Part shown: piece by piece, positions 46,620 to 59,204 of the stretch
Layout of the letters: each line of letters begins with the position of its first letter
Position numbering within the stretch: the stretch's first letter is position 1
NCBI GenBank assembly: GCA_028641055.1
Contig: CM054059.1
Coordinates: 108,202,263-108,266,262 of the forward strand
Reading direction: 5' to 3'
Length of the DNA stretch: 64,000 nt
From: Alopecurus myosuroides
Lineage: Eukaryota > Streptophyta > Magnoliopsida > Poales > Poaceae
Notes under the pieces: generated by a model
Database searches by the model: none
The model's input: only the letters and a program-made list of their open reading frames with translations
What the model was told of the DNA's origin: nothing
Position numbers and translations under genes: made by a program

Positions 46620-49600
46620 TCTTTGGCCAAGAAAATTTATTGACAGCACACCAAATTTCACCTCCAGAAACTTTACGGGCCAGTAAAAGCAAGTGAGATC
46701 ACGACCCCTCTTTGCCAGCTCCACTTCTCCCCCTTGCTGCTGCTGCCACTGCATCCCCTTCCACACACACCACGGCAAAATAATCTGCTCTGTAGACCGC
46801 TCCAGCGCCGTGGTGGCGTCCAACTACCCACTGCTCCAACATCAAAGCGGCCAGCACCTGCACCACAACGATCGAACAAAGATTCACCTACTTACACATA
46901 CATCACAGCAAACCATTTCTGCTCAACGAACAACACAAAAAAGCAAGATCTAATTCTTCAGACCAAAACCAAGTGGTGTTTCTAAAAAATAATATGGATT
47001 ATTTATTCTTAGGACCAACAAGCAAAACCAAGACTTGTTGTCCCTTCCTATGCCTATCGGATACATGCTACCTAACTGGGCCAAATTCTAAAACAAGTAC
47101 AAAATTTGATACAGCTGAATTGTTTTTGTGTACTAAATAAAGAGCATAGACTTAAGAAAACTAAGACACAATATCATAGCAACTGTGAATCAACTAGAAT
47201 GTGCTAGCAATGGAGTATACACAGGGAAGGGTTTAAATAACAACCATGTCCTCCTAAAAACAGAGTAAATTGAAGGGGAACAATTAGCAAATCAACATCT
47301 GCAGTAACCGTACACACCAAACAACCAGGATAGTAGAGAGTGATATTACCTTGATTCCGTACAAGTAAAAAAAAAACAAGTCCAGACGGATCCCTCCTGT
47401 ACAGCCACACTTCTCCCTTGCTGCTGCTCTACCAGGGCCTCCTCCTCTCCCCTTCGTCAACACTACCACTGGTCGAAGAAGGACTCCTAACAAATTAACT
47501 ATCAGATTGGGTAACAGAGAAGAAACCTCCTACAGGACTAAAACTCCTCCGTATCCTATCTTTATTAGACTTGCCTAACTAGTAATATTGGCCCCACATA
47601 ACACACTCTAACATATTCCACAAACACAACTAAGAGCCTGACATACGAACAACAAAGAATAGGCTCAACCAGAACAAGTCATAAGCTTGATGGCAAAGCT
47701 ATCACAAAGCATGCAAGGTGATCAGATTACAAAAGTAACCTTGCCATGCGGGGACTTGAACTTCTAAGCCCAAGTCAACACAAGCAGAGAGTACAAAAAT
47801 CGTCATATAAGATAACTGCCAGCAAAAAATGTAGCAAATATGATGCTCGATCCTGCAAAGATGCAAAGAATATCCAGGAGCTCAGACTTTAGCATCGACT
47901 CAACATATTTCGCAAACAAAACTAGGAGGTTTCCATAAAAAAACAAAGAACAAGATTTACTTCTTTAGAGCAAACCCAAGCGGTGGTTCTGGAAAGAAAA
48001 CGCCAGGAGATATATTAACTAGGAGGCTTTCATAAAAACAGCCAAGAACATGATTTAACTAAATAAAAACCCAAACTTAAAAAAAAACTTGGCTGGCTAC
48101 TTTCTACATAGAAAAATCAGGAGATATTATTCTTTTCACATGGATTGCAAATTTCAACATATAGAACCAGCCATCAACTATTCAAAGCTTTGGTGGGATT
48201 TCTAAATAATCATAAGCAGGACTCACCAGCAAGTACCAGCCTCCAAGCCAGACAGCCTACTTGACAACACCCCACAGACCCACACGTTGGTCGCCAACAG
48301 CATGCCACTTTGCTAGCCTGATACCCCCCGGTGAAAGGTGTGGAATGATTAACTCTCAGCACAGTAGGAAAAATAATAAATGGAACCATCAAACCGCTGC
48401 AAGACAAATGTTCCCACAATTAGCATAAAGTTCGAGAATATTACCACCAATAGCAAATTCTACATCTCTCCAAACGCATAGCGCTACCCACAGAAGCAAT
48501 TAGTACAACTTGCAGTTAAACCGAACCCTCCCAATTCTAATTACCACAAAGAAGGAACCAAAACATTACTAGTCTGTGTTACAAGCAATGACTAGATGCC
48601 AGTCGAAGCTAAGGGCCAGGACTACAACCTTGCATGTGTCACGTCCAGCACGGGAGGAAAGATATGAGTTAATTTCCAGCAAAAGAAAAATAAGATATTG
48701 TAATAACAAAAGATGGTAACACAACAGTGTAAGTGAGTTTATTTATGAAACAATCCCTACGTTCAATTTGGTACGATAATAAAATTAACTAGCTATTCCT
48801 TACGTTCAATTTTATAAGACATTTCAATTTTGGTTACATACATTCTAAAATGAGTGAATCTAGACTCATTTTGTACATAGTTCGCTCATTTTACTATGTA
48901 TGTGGTCAAAATTGAAATGATAAGTAGTGTGTATAAAAGTGAACGGAGGGAGTACTAAGCTACGTACTGCCGTGCTAAAGCTAGAACAATTGGATAATAG
49001 CACTAAACAGTCCTCCATACAAAAACAAATATTTGATCTTTTTTCACCAAACAAAGGTTTCAGCTTTAAGGAAATCGGGTCAAGGAACTGGTATCAAACA
49101 CTTCGATTTAGCAAACTAAGAAGGTGTAGATCAGGATAGTTCGCTAACACAAAATATTTCATGATTAATACTCATCTAAATCACAGTTAGCAACTCAATC
49201 TCCTTTTAAACCAGATCGTGGAATTAAAAGAACAACCACAAATTAGATTACTTGCTTATGATCTATGCTTCGACTAAATAGGTGCTTCATGTTAAATTCC
49301 TAAAATCTGTACTAAACATTCATAGAACAAAGTTGAACAACCGGTAGAGAGCATACTACCTCACGGTCTGGGAACCAACCTTCCAGGTGGCACTGGCGTT
49401 GAAGACGGGGTATTGCTGTTCAGCCAGCAATTACTCCAGCATGAAAAGGAGCGAGCAATCTGTGAGGTAAGTTCAGTCAGAGATAGAATAATGCAGCATA
49501 AAGGCTTGAGTTGTTTTCTAATACAATCGCACATACAGATGGTAAGGAAACACACTCACATCGAGATGCGACCAACGCCTTAGGGTGGAGATCTAATCGC

Positions 49601-52260
49601 CACCACCGGAAAGCTTGGAGCAGCACTATGACTGCTCATGGCGAGGAGGAATTTCTGCCACAGAGTAGTAGAAGGTACCGCAGGAGGCCAGCCAGGGGAC
49701 GGAGGCGAAGAAGAACTCCAGGTGGAGGCACATGTCGACGGCAAAACAAACCAAGGAGATGCAGCAACACCTCCTCCTAGGTGGCAAAGAGTCATCATCA
49801 TGATCACATCATGGGCAGTTCTGTGAAAGAAAAATGCAAGAAGTTAATGCATCATAGGGCACGATAGAATGTGTAAAACAATAAAATGTAATCAAAGATT
49901 TTGGTCGTGCAAATAGGATTTACAATTTCGGAAGAAAAATAGTCCTAAGAACATAGTCATTTTTCTGGGTGGTGTAACACCATATAAATTAAAGCCAATC
50001 TAGTGACTCAGGAAGTGTTTGAATTACGAGTCTATCAACAGTTTGACGCTTGAAGCCCTTGTGAGTTCTAAAAAGGTTCAGCCACTGGGTGCAGCTACTT
50101 TCCCAAGCTATATGTTCGCCTCGAAAAATTAAATCACAGTTCCTAATCTTCCTCTTGCGCACAACATTGTAAACATCCATCTGGACCCGATCATGGATAA
50201 TAATGTCTAGGTCTATCAGTTACTAGTTCATATTAGTAGGACTAGTGAAAAATTTCTGAACTTTCCATATGCAAGCATGGTTCTGAACATGAAAATGATC
50301 CCCAATATTGGACAATTGAAAGCCTAAGGTTCTCAATTATTCACATACATGCACAACTGGCCCACTACAGCTACATCATTACAAGATAGATCTAGACAAC
50401 AAAACGGTGCTCTAATTCTAAATTCCATCAGAAGCCACCTTAACAAAAACAAGGCTGAGATCATAGGATTTCTGCGGCACTTTCAAATCACAAAGTGAAC
50501 TTTCCAAACAAGAGACGTGATGCAACAACATTACAGTTCTAAATACAAGAGTTTTACACCCCGGCAATGTCCTGCAACACACTCGGAATACGAGGAGTAA
50601 GAGGCCTCACCGGCTGCGCGGCGGTGGCGGCGGCCGCAGCCTTGTTTCATTCAATCACTTCAGAGGAGACTTGCAGGACGGATCGCAGGTGCTGGGACGA
50701 CGTTTCGCAGCACAACGTCCTCATGAAGAAGGGTGCCAAAGCTCATGAAATAAGGTGTTACTCTCTGCAAGACAAGAAGATCCTTTCATCAGCACAATGC
50801 AATGATACATAGACCGAGATTAGACCACAAGGAGACAAGAAATTAAAGAGATGAACAACTAGGCGTCCATCTATTATACCCAGGAGAAGCTAGTGACAAT
50901 GACATAGCATAGCCATGTGATACCAGGGTGACACTGTATTTGACACAATATGGCCAAAATTTAGCTCTCAAACGTAGACTGCTTGTACACAAAACAAAGT
51001 CAGCATATGTTGCAGCCTCTGATGTTAATTAAGTTATTACACAGACTGGTCATGTGCTTAACAGAATCAAAAGACTATCCAAATATCAGTTACTTAATCA
51101 GTATGTGATATATACCAAGTAGAGAGTGTACTGTATCTAACATGGAAGATGGCACAGGTGAATCAACCTGACTAGATATTAGACATTTATCTGCAACTCA
51201 ATGTGATGCATATCTGCTCGCAAATGAAATCTGGGGGGAAATCCTACAACAGTTGGAGGAATGGTCTAATACTTACCGTGGACAGGAAAAGGAGGAGGAG
51301 GCCGTGTAAGGAGTGTCCAGGTCGAGGTGCAGGATCAGGTGGGGATGACCACCAGCGAACAAGCCGCCGTAACCTACTCTTCCGCACAGAGAACTTGCGC
51401 ATCATCTCAACGGTGGCGTCCATGCATCCTTCACAGATTGCTGCTCATGCAATGTTTGATTTTTTTCATTCAGATTGGGGAGAAGGATTCTGGTGGGGTG
51501 GATGGAAGAAGATTGAGGGAGAAGGCTGCTAATACCTCTATCCTCTAGAGATGGATGAATGGCCGCCGGACCTGGGACTAGAAACGGTGTCGTCACCTCC
51601 GTGGGTTCCTCCTCCATTGACCGCATTGGTACGGCCCCGGCAGGCTTGGGCCCCGGGAGTGGCGGGCCAGGTCGAGGCCCCTTGTCGCTGGGCATCGTCG
51701 TCGACGGCCAGCTCTGGCCACTCCACTCTCTGGACGGCGACGCGAGCGGAGGCGTAGCGACCTCCCTTGCGCGCACTACTGCTGGTTCCTGGCAGACGGA
51801 GGCGCGAGATGCGGCGTCGTCCAGGGCAATCGCCAGGCGGCGCATCGTCCTCGACGCCGGTCCAGCAGAGGCAACAACAGCGGAGGTAAGCCACCACCGG
51901 CGCATGCGAGCGGCGAAGAAAGGGGATCTCGCCCAGGTGGCGGAAGTCAAACGGAAGTTCCACGCCGTCGAGGTGAGAGAGGAGGAGCTGCTGGTGCCGG
52001 GGCTGTTGACGGCGGTGGGACGAACCACCGGAGCCGGCCGGGATCTGCCGGTGACGGAGATGGCGCAAAAGGGGATCGGGAGGAGGTGGTTTCGGATAAG
52101 AAGGGAGGAAGAGGGAGGTGGCTCGCTCACGCATTTCCGTTTCGTAACTTTGGGCCTAGAATTCCCGCTCAGCCCAAAACCAAAATTTCGCTGTAAAATC
52201 AAATTTCCACGGCGGCAGATTTTCGTTTCGCGCCGTTTTCGTGACGAGGGTTCCGAATTG
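46620..52260 (-). other. Putative spliced minus-strand transcription unit, copy 3
   Basis: Exon borders match copies 1 and 2: first exon ending 51277, 50611-50764, 49560-49820, 49365-49459, 48227-48396, 47350-47486, and last exon from 46857 with AATAAA read at 46636-46641. Every GT and AG is retained despite sequence divergence; one donor changes from GAC/GTGAGT to GAT/GTGAGT. The short frame crossing the first junction is preserved with a few replacements (an A to D, then D to G, Q to H, QH to RN and I to L), while the longer frame upstream of its ATG is disrupted. Confidence 0.5.
48796..48952. mobile_element. Stowaway-type MITE, copy 3
   Basis: Counterpart of 2660-2818 with small deletions in the centre. 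Confidence 0.7.
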
Positions 52261-52269
52261 TTGGGTCAG

Positions 52270-55200
52270 TAGTATGTACGGTTTTGATGGAGAATTTTGA
52301 CGAGAGAATCCTTGCGTGGCAGTGAGCGCGAATCTTTGAGGTGAGTTTCGGGCTAAAGTGATCTTCACGCATATAGAACTGTTTAAAGCCTAGCAAATTT
52401 TGAGATTCTGGTTCAATATTCAGTGGCAGCTCTCTAGTCAATTTCCGTTTGGACCTTCATGTACGTGCGTCCGTACCAACCAAGTGATGTACGCATCTGC
52501 CAGCAGTGAGCTCCATGGATGCATATACGAGTTCCGTTCCACACACAACAGGAATGAAGAAAAATTTACACACATGTACATAATTACGTATATAATGAAC
52601 CGTTGCACTTGTCGCGTGTCCGGGATAGTTTCTACTTATTCATGGAAATGGTCCACCGGAAAAACATGTCAAGTCCGTGGATAACACGGATTAATGACGG
52701 GTACACGCTGACGCCTCGGTGCGACGAACCGTTGCCTGCCTCGTGATGGCGGAGTTGATACCGTGCGACATGCATGCGTCGACGTGACGTCCACATCATC
52801 CAGAGGCACTGATGCATGTGTCTGAACATGGACCGACAAGCCACGAACCGAGAGACGACATATGCCTTTACAAGCTCCGTTCGGAGCATCGGGTCAACAC
52901 CCAAGGCATGAATACCACGAGAAAAATCGAGGGGAATGTGCATACACCAGACGCAACAACATTGAGCACCGGTCTCATGCATGACGGAAAGGCATTCCAT
53001 AGTCGAGTCTACGCGAGAGCCCTAGAGTGTTGCTTGCTAGCGAAGCTGAAAGATAACACACGACCGGGACCATGTGGCACCCAAGTGTCGTCAACATGGC
53101 GACCTATGACGCCAGCACAACCTCGCTTTGGACAACACCGTGAACACGTCCTAACTTGCCCGAGACCATAGCACAAGGGCTCGAGGGGCAGAAAAATGGA
53201 GAGGTATATTCGATGCCTTCAAGGCTAAGTAGATGTTTATGGGTCCACGCGTCGTCACAAGACCCACTTCAATTGAAATACATATGTCGGTGAAGAACAT
53301 GGTGACCCATTAGTGGTGATATAACCAAAAATCCTATATCATCGAGTATTGTAAACTTTTTAGCTAAACTCCCAAATAGTTTTAAAACAAATCATCGAGG
53401 AAGGCAGTTGCACAATACGCTGAGGCCCTGGCATCATCGTCGACCATGTATACACTCGTCGGTAACAGTGATTGCCTTGTGATATAAGATAGAAAGACTA
53501 AGTAAAAGCCTTGTTAAAATATCGTTTTGAGAGTTAATGGTTTATTTATCGATACATGGTTTATCCGCACATGTGCCGCCACGACGGGAGTGGACTAGTA
53601 TTGTATGAGGTGGTGGAGGTGATCCGATACTATGAAATATGAATGTGTATTTTTTTGCATGCAGAGTGGAGGATGGAGTTGCCTTATGTGCATTAGGGTC
53701 AAGTGAACCCAATGAAAAGTTGTAATCCTTCACTTAATAGTACCACTAACTAAGATTTATCTAAAGAATGACCCGACTATAATAGAGTCAATATAGAGCT
53801 GACCGCATTGACATTATTTTCTAGCTTCGTCCCTTACTCTAGGAGTGATCAACCTTGTGATCTTTGCATGGTGGCGATCCTATCATACTCGTTGCATCAA
53901 AGTAACTCGAACGCAGTCCTTGGTTGTACGCTTGAACTAATGGAGGATTTTCTCTATATCAATATTTGTACTCACATGAAATAGCGAGCCCAATCACACA
54001 TGAAAGTAATAAATGTCACTAGCAAAAAATAATAACAAAGCTAATAATCGAGTGACAGTGAAATGTCACATGAAAGGATAGGTAATTACTTTCCCTGGCA
54101 TAATAACGACGCCGATGTAAACGGTGGACGGTGAGATAACGACACCGACTCACCAACATCGCCTCCAACGGTGACAATGATTAAACATTATTACATGGCT
54201 CAAAATTTATGGAAAATTTCATAGTTAAAGTTAAACCCAGACAAAAAAAAATCCACGTTACATTTTCGAGACAGCGACGCTGAGCCTATTAGAGCTTGTG
54301 GTGATGACCAACATGGTCATCGCGCGATCCAAAACCGAGACTGCGAGTGTGGCGGATTCATACATAGGAGACTCCCACCGTTTAGGACCTTCGTGAGCTA
54401 GCAAAGGTGGCGTGTTCCCGTCGGGGCGGGTCGCGCCAAGAATGGAGAGAGATGGACAATGAGTGTCGGTTCAAAGAGGAAGAGACACAAACTCATGTTA
54501 TTATACATGATCGGGGCGGATATGATCGCATATCCGGTTCTTGAAGGAGTATGTGGACCCTAATTATGAACTTGATGTCCCCGATGAGCCGACTACTTCC
54601 AACATCAAGCACGAGCCCCCCTCCCCCCCCCCCCCTTGGAGATGGGGCACGGTACCACTGTGCCGGTGGCAGTAAGGAGTTTGCGTGGGACGACCAGTGG
54701 CAACGTCACTAGGGTTCTCCCAAGGTATCGCTTGGGGGGCGGCATGTTTTTTTTTATCTCGGTGAGTCATGCATTATCTGGAATAGAAAGGTCTAATATC
54801 GACAACGACATGTTTTTATCTCGATGAGTCATGCTTATCTCGAATAGAGAAAGGTCTAATATCGACATGCAAATCATGATATTAGGAGTGAAAAAATGGT
54901 CAAGTTCATGTAGAAGAGACTACCATTGACACTGAATTTTGCTTTGGAAGTAATTATCTCGAACAAACTTGATCAAATTTTACGAATAAATACCAGAGGT
55001 AGGAAATGCATCTAGTGTATAGGCCAAAAAAAATCGTCTAGACCAGCAAGGGTGGCCCGCGAGTTTGAGAAAACAAAAAGTGACCGAAATGCGCTTAAAA
55101 CTAAAAGATCACTCTGTATGCGATTCATCGACAACTAGCCACACATGACATACACTGGGACGCGGTGATCAAGCTTGAACATGACAATTTTTTATGCTAG

Positions 55201-57691
55201 GCGGAAGTTACTACTTGTGATTTCATGTGTCGTTCCATTATTGTGTGTTTTCGTAGCCCTTATTAATTTCGTGAAATATCTATGGCCTATCATTTCTTGT
55301 GGAATTTCGTGGTCACATGTTATTATTTTATGTTAGGCGTTCATATGACATTTCATTAGTGGATGTTAGATCCGGTTCTTCTCCCTCGTACGGGGAACTC
55401 GCCGTGGGCTGGAACCTTCGGCGTGGGCGTCGTGCTAGGCATCGGGACGGCGGCGTGGCCTCTCCTAGCGGCGGTGTGGTTGCTTGCGGTGGTCCGACAC
55501 GCTAGGGAGGCGGCGGCGTCCGTCTCAGGCGAGGCGGCGAATTTTCCCTAGTGGTCGTCCAACAAGGGCATGGAGGCTCTTCTATGAGGGGCGGCAAGTT
55601 GTGGCGACAGGGTTTTGCAGCGATGGTGGGGTTGACAACATGGACGGCGGAGAAGGTTGGACCTTGGGAAATGGCCATGGCAGGTGCTCCTCGACCCAGA
55701 TCTGGGCCTGTTTGGGCCCAATATAGGTTCTACGGGCCCTAGCCGGTGCACGAGTACGGGGTCCTTCTGCGGGCCGACATCAGCGCTGCAGCGCGAAGAC
55801 GGGCTAGTCAGGCCTAATCTAGGCCTGTTGTGCTAAATCTATGCCTGTCCAGCCCTCCTGCTATGTCTCGGCGACAACCCCTCGCCATGGAGGACAACGG
55901 ATCTCCTCCTATCGGTCATGGAGGTCGCTCTTATGGGCATGTATTTTTCTCCTCACTCAAGCGCTATGTTTACCCGGCGACTTGTTGGCTCATTGGTGCG
56001 AGGTTGTCTACGCCGGGGCGGCGACACTAGAAGGCGGACCACATAGACATTTCTACGTCGAGCGATGTGTTGGTGGTGATGGCCTCGTTCTTTGGCTATG
56101 TGGATGGCGAGCCACAGGGACGGCCAGGGTTCGTGGCGTTGGTGGCGGCATCTCCCAGATCATGATTTGAAGACCATACTAGGGATTAGTGAGCGGTCCG
56201 ACTGTGCGGAGATTTTTCCGAGCGAAAACTCTGCGCTCCAGCGCCAACATGGTGGTGATGTCTGCGGGTATCACTACCCTCTTGGGGGCTTTATTGTGGC
56301 TACCTCGGTCGCGTTAGGGCTCCGAGTGGAAACCCTTGACCATCCCGGTCTTGACGTTAGCGACGTGCTACGTCGTTACACCCTCTCGGGGACGCCATCA
56401 TGAACCCTTGTCCATCGGGCCCATTTCATTGTCTTTGGTGGCAAATTTGGTTATCGTTTTCTTCTTTTTGTATCTTTGGTCTGCTTTGTAAGAGGTTCCC
56501 TTCATCACTTTGTATTCATTCGGGCGTTGGGCTTATTTATAAAGGGGGCAAAAGCCTATTTGGAGATAGTGTGGGACGTCAATATCATGTGATGTTATAA
56601 AGGGTAATACATATCATTTCATGTGTTGTTTCATTGTCATTTCCCAAATTCTCCAATCTTATCTTTCTCCAATGCTTGAACATTGAATTTCTAATTTTCC
56701 TTTGTTTTCATACTCAATGTCGTCGTTCACGGCCATCATTTTACCTCATAGTGAGGAAAATCACTTATCGATATGTTTTATTTTTTACTATAGCATGGCA
56801 CTCATCGGGGCAGACGGGCTACCTGCCAACAGCAGTGTGTGATGTTGTTCCAGTGGTCAGCACCACATCATCTTGGGGCTCCGCTCCATGTCGTGCTCTG
56901 GTTGATGTATGCCAGGCAGATCCCGAGCTTGAGGGTTGGATCTAGGCTAGGTCGGGCCGGGCTGGGCTGGCAGTTCTGCAGGTGTGGATGTTGTTTTGTT
57001 GTGATGTTGCTCGTTCTCCAATTTGGGGTTGTAGGTGCACCGTGCTCCCGATGGTTAGGCCGGTGACGGCGCTCAATTCTACCTTCTCTGCATCCTCATG
57101 CAGGCGGCCGAAGTGTGGTTAAGGATGGGCCTCGGTGAAAACCATGCATGGTTGTGACCATTGCTGGCGACGACAACACCTCCGGTTGTTGTTCCCCTTG
57201 TTGAAGGCATGGCGATGAAGACCCCTTCTTTTTCTATACTGTTTGATTCTGTCTCTCTATCCCATCTTGCTCTCCCGGTGCAATCGCCGGGTGTTTGTTT
57301 GCCTCGTAGTGGTTTGTGAATCGCCCTATTATCTCTCCGTAGTTGCAGTCCTCAAACATTGTTCAACGGGCAACCTCTAAACGGTGTCTTCTTTGGTTTT
57401 GGCGGCCATCGAGATCCTTGGGGGGCTTTTCTTGGCCGGCTCCAAGACGCAATTGATCACTTATTATCAATGCACGGTAGTTAGAGTAATACATAACTCT
57501 ATTTCACGTCAGGTTTTTTTTTAAGCAGGGGTGCACCGTACACGTACACATACATGTGCTTATTAGACTATTTTGATTTTGATTAGTTGGGTCATTAGTG
57601 CATGGTGCATGCATGCACAATTGCACATACACGATGCTATAGCTAGAGATGCATGCAGCAGCTAGTTTGTCGTACGTATTGATCAATTAAT
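52270..57691. other. No convincing gene, copy 3 counterpart of 6240-11100
   Basis: Frames found in copies 1 and 2 are changed or broken here. An extra stretch of about 650 bases at 54340-54990 is not in the other copies; it has a cytosine run near 54624 and a direct repeat of about 60 bases (TTTTTATCTCGGTGAGTCATG near 54752, again near 54813). Confidence 0.5.
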
Positions 57692-58812
57692 CTTTACTAT
57701 TAAAGCAGGCTCGGTGGTGTCCGTGTCTGTACGTCCTCACACCTCTCCCTCGACAATATCGCTAGGCTCCATTCCGCTAGAAAACACTCCCTCCCGCACG
57801 GAAGAATAACCGCCTTTCAATCCCACTTGGCCTACATCCCCACGCACCTCCGTCCCCGCAAAGAAACCAACAAATCGATTCCTCCTAGAACCGTCGCTCA
57901 CCTTCCTCCTCCCATATGGAATGGGGAAACCACCCCTTAGTTGAGCGCTCACCTCAGCCTCTCGCCTCCTCCGGCCTCTTGTGTCCTCCGGCTGGCAGCC
58001 CGGCACACAACCCAGCTCCACCATCACTGCTTGGCGACCTCTTACCAGATGGCGTCTTGGCGGGCGGCGGTTTGCGGCAACGGCCAACAAGGTTAGTTTC
58101 GGATCATCGTGTGTCATGCTGCAACGGCCAACAAGGTTAGTTTCGGATCAACGGCGAAGATGAGACGGTGGCATTAGTAGTGGACACACTGGGCTTACAA
58201 ATTTCAATTGCAAGCAGCATCCTAGAACACATCTCATTTTCTTGTTAATTTCCATTGATCGACCATTCATGTCCTGCTACTCAGGCTCGTCAGTTTGCAG
58301 TAGTGAAGTCGAGCAGGCAAGCAAATCAGCTGCGGAAACTAGATGCATGCCGCCGACGGTGGCTGGATGAGGCGCCGACAGAGACGAGATGCATGCGGCC
58401 GGTGGCAGCTCGACGAGGCGACGACGGGGGCGAGACGCGGCTGACGGACAACACCCGATGGTGGCAATGAAACATGGACAGGCCGACAACCGTGCCGCAC
58501 TTTCGTGTATGGCCATTGATGCAACATGTAAGAATCCATAATCTCGGTTTGCCCATGGGAGTGTAAACATGTTGAAGAATGTAATTTTTTTATGGAGGAA
58601 CAATGTAATTTTGCACTGCCACTACTAAAAACATTATCCTCATGTGACATCAAACTTCGAGAGACAATGAAATATTGTTTGCTGTACAGTATTATCAAAC
58701 TATATGGGAGTGAAATATAGTATTTGACATTTATCGGCAGACATATTGTTATGGTTTGTAAATTGTTATTTATCTTTGATTAAAAAGTTCAATTACTTGT
58801 AGAATGATTGAC
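57692..58812 (+). mobile_element. Helitron-like insertion (5' terminus only)
   Basis: Copy 3 departs from copies 1 and 2 at AATTAA, followed by TCTTTACTATTAAAGC, which is close to the TC-rich 5' end of grass Helitrons, and inserted after A as expected. Homology resumes at 58813 (CCCGGCCGAGACATCAG). No hairpin plus CTAG end was found near 58812, and about 75 bases of the copy 1 sequence (11024-11100) are missing, so a later deletion or another mechanism is possible. The interior shows no transposase or recognisable gene fragment. Confidence 0.4.
58077..58150 (+). repeat. Short direct repeat, 44-base period
   Basis: The 30-base phrase starting GCAACGGCCAACAAGG occurs at 58077-58106 and 58121-58150. 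Confidence 0.85.
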
Positions 58813-59166
58813 CCGGCCGAGACATCAGCCCGACCAGTTGCTTAATTTGTTTTTGTTTGGAAATAACGGTACGAGGAGAAAACGAAAATGGTTGGTTTAA
58901 TAAGAAGCCCAGCCCAGCCCATGGTGGATAGCCTTTTTCTAGCTAGGAATAATGCAGCAACCGCACAAGGAATCCTCAAAAGAAAAAAAAAAACGCACGA
59001 GGACAAGGACGCATCGAAAGGAAAGGAAAGGATCTCGTCTCGTGTCCCTCGTGCCAGGAAGAAACAAAGGAACGCTCCATGACGCACACGTATCCAGTTA
59101 GCCTAGCAGGAAAAAAAAGAACGCGCGCGCACGTACTCAGCTCCGATCGAACGACGCAGGTAGTTA
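58813..59166 (+). promoter_or_regulatory. Remnant of an F-box upstream region (fourth copy)
   Basis: Matches 11102-11240 of copy 1 in pieces: CCCGGCCGAGACATCAG at the start, then AAACAAAGGAACGCTCCATG and the following TATCCAGTTAGCC near 59066-59110. In copies 1 and 2 this lies about 600 bases before the F-box ATG. Here the LINE interrupts it, so a fourth gene, if present, would lie right of the window. Confidence 0.55.
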
Positions 59167-59204
59167 TTTTTTTTTTTTTTTGAGAAACCGCCTCATCAGG
59201 CATT

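Larger units (their letters stand above)
44859..57691 (+). repeat. Segmental duplication, copy 3 (F and P parts)
   Basis: Collinear with 17157-18813 followed by the P block, diverged by a few percent with many indels. Differences include absence of the 81-base MITE and of the 637-base internal duplication, a MITE at 45473, and extra DNA at about 54340-54990. The F part again has GAGAATGAACCGTC phrases (45050-45400). Confidence 0.93.
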
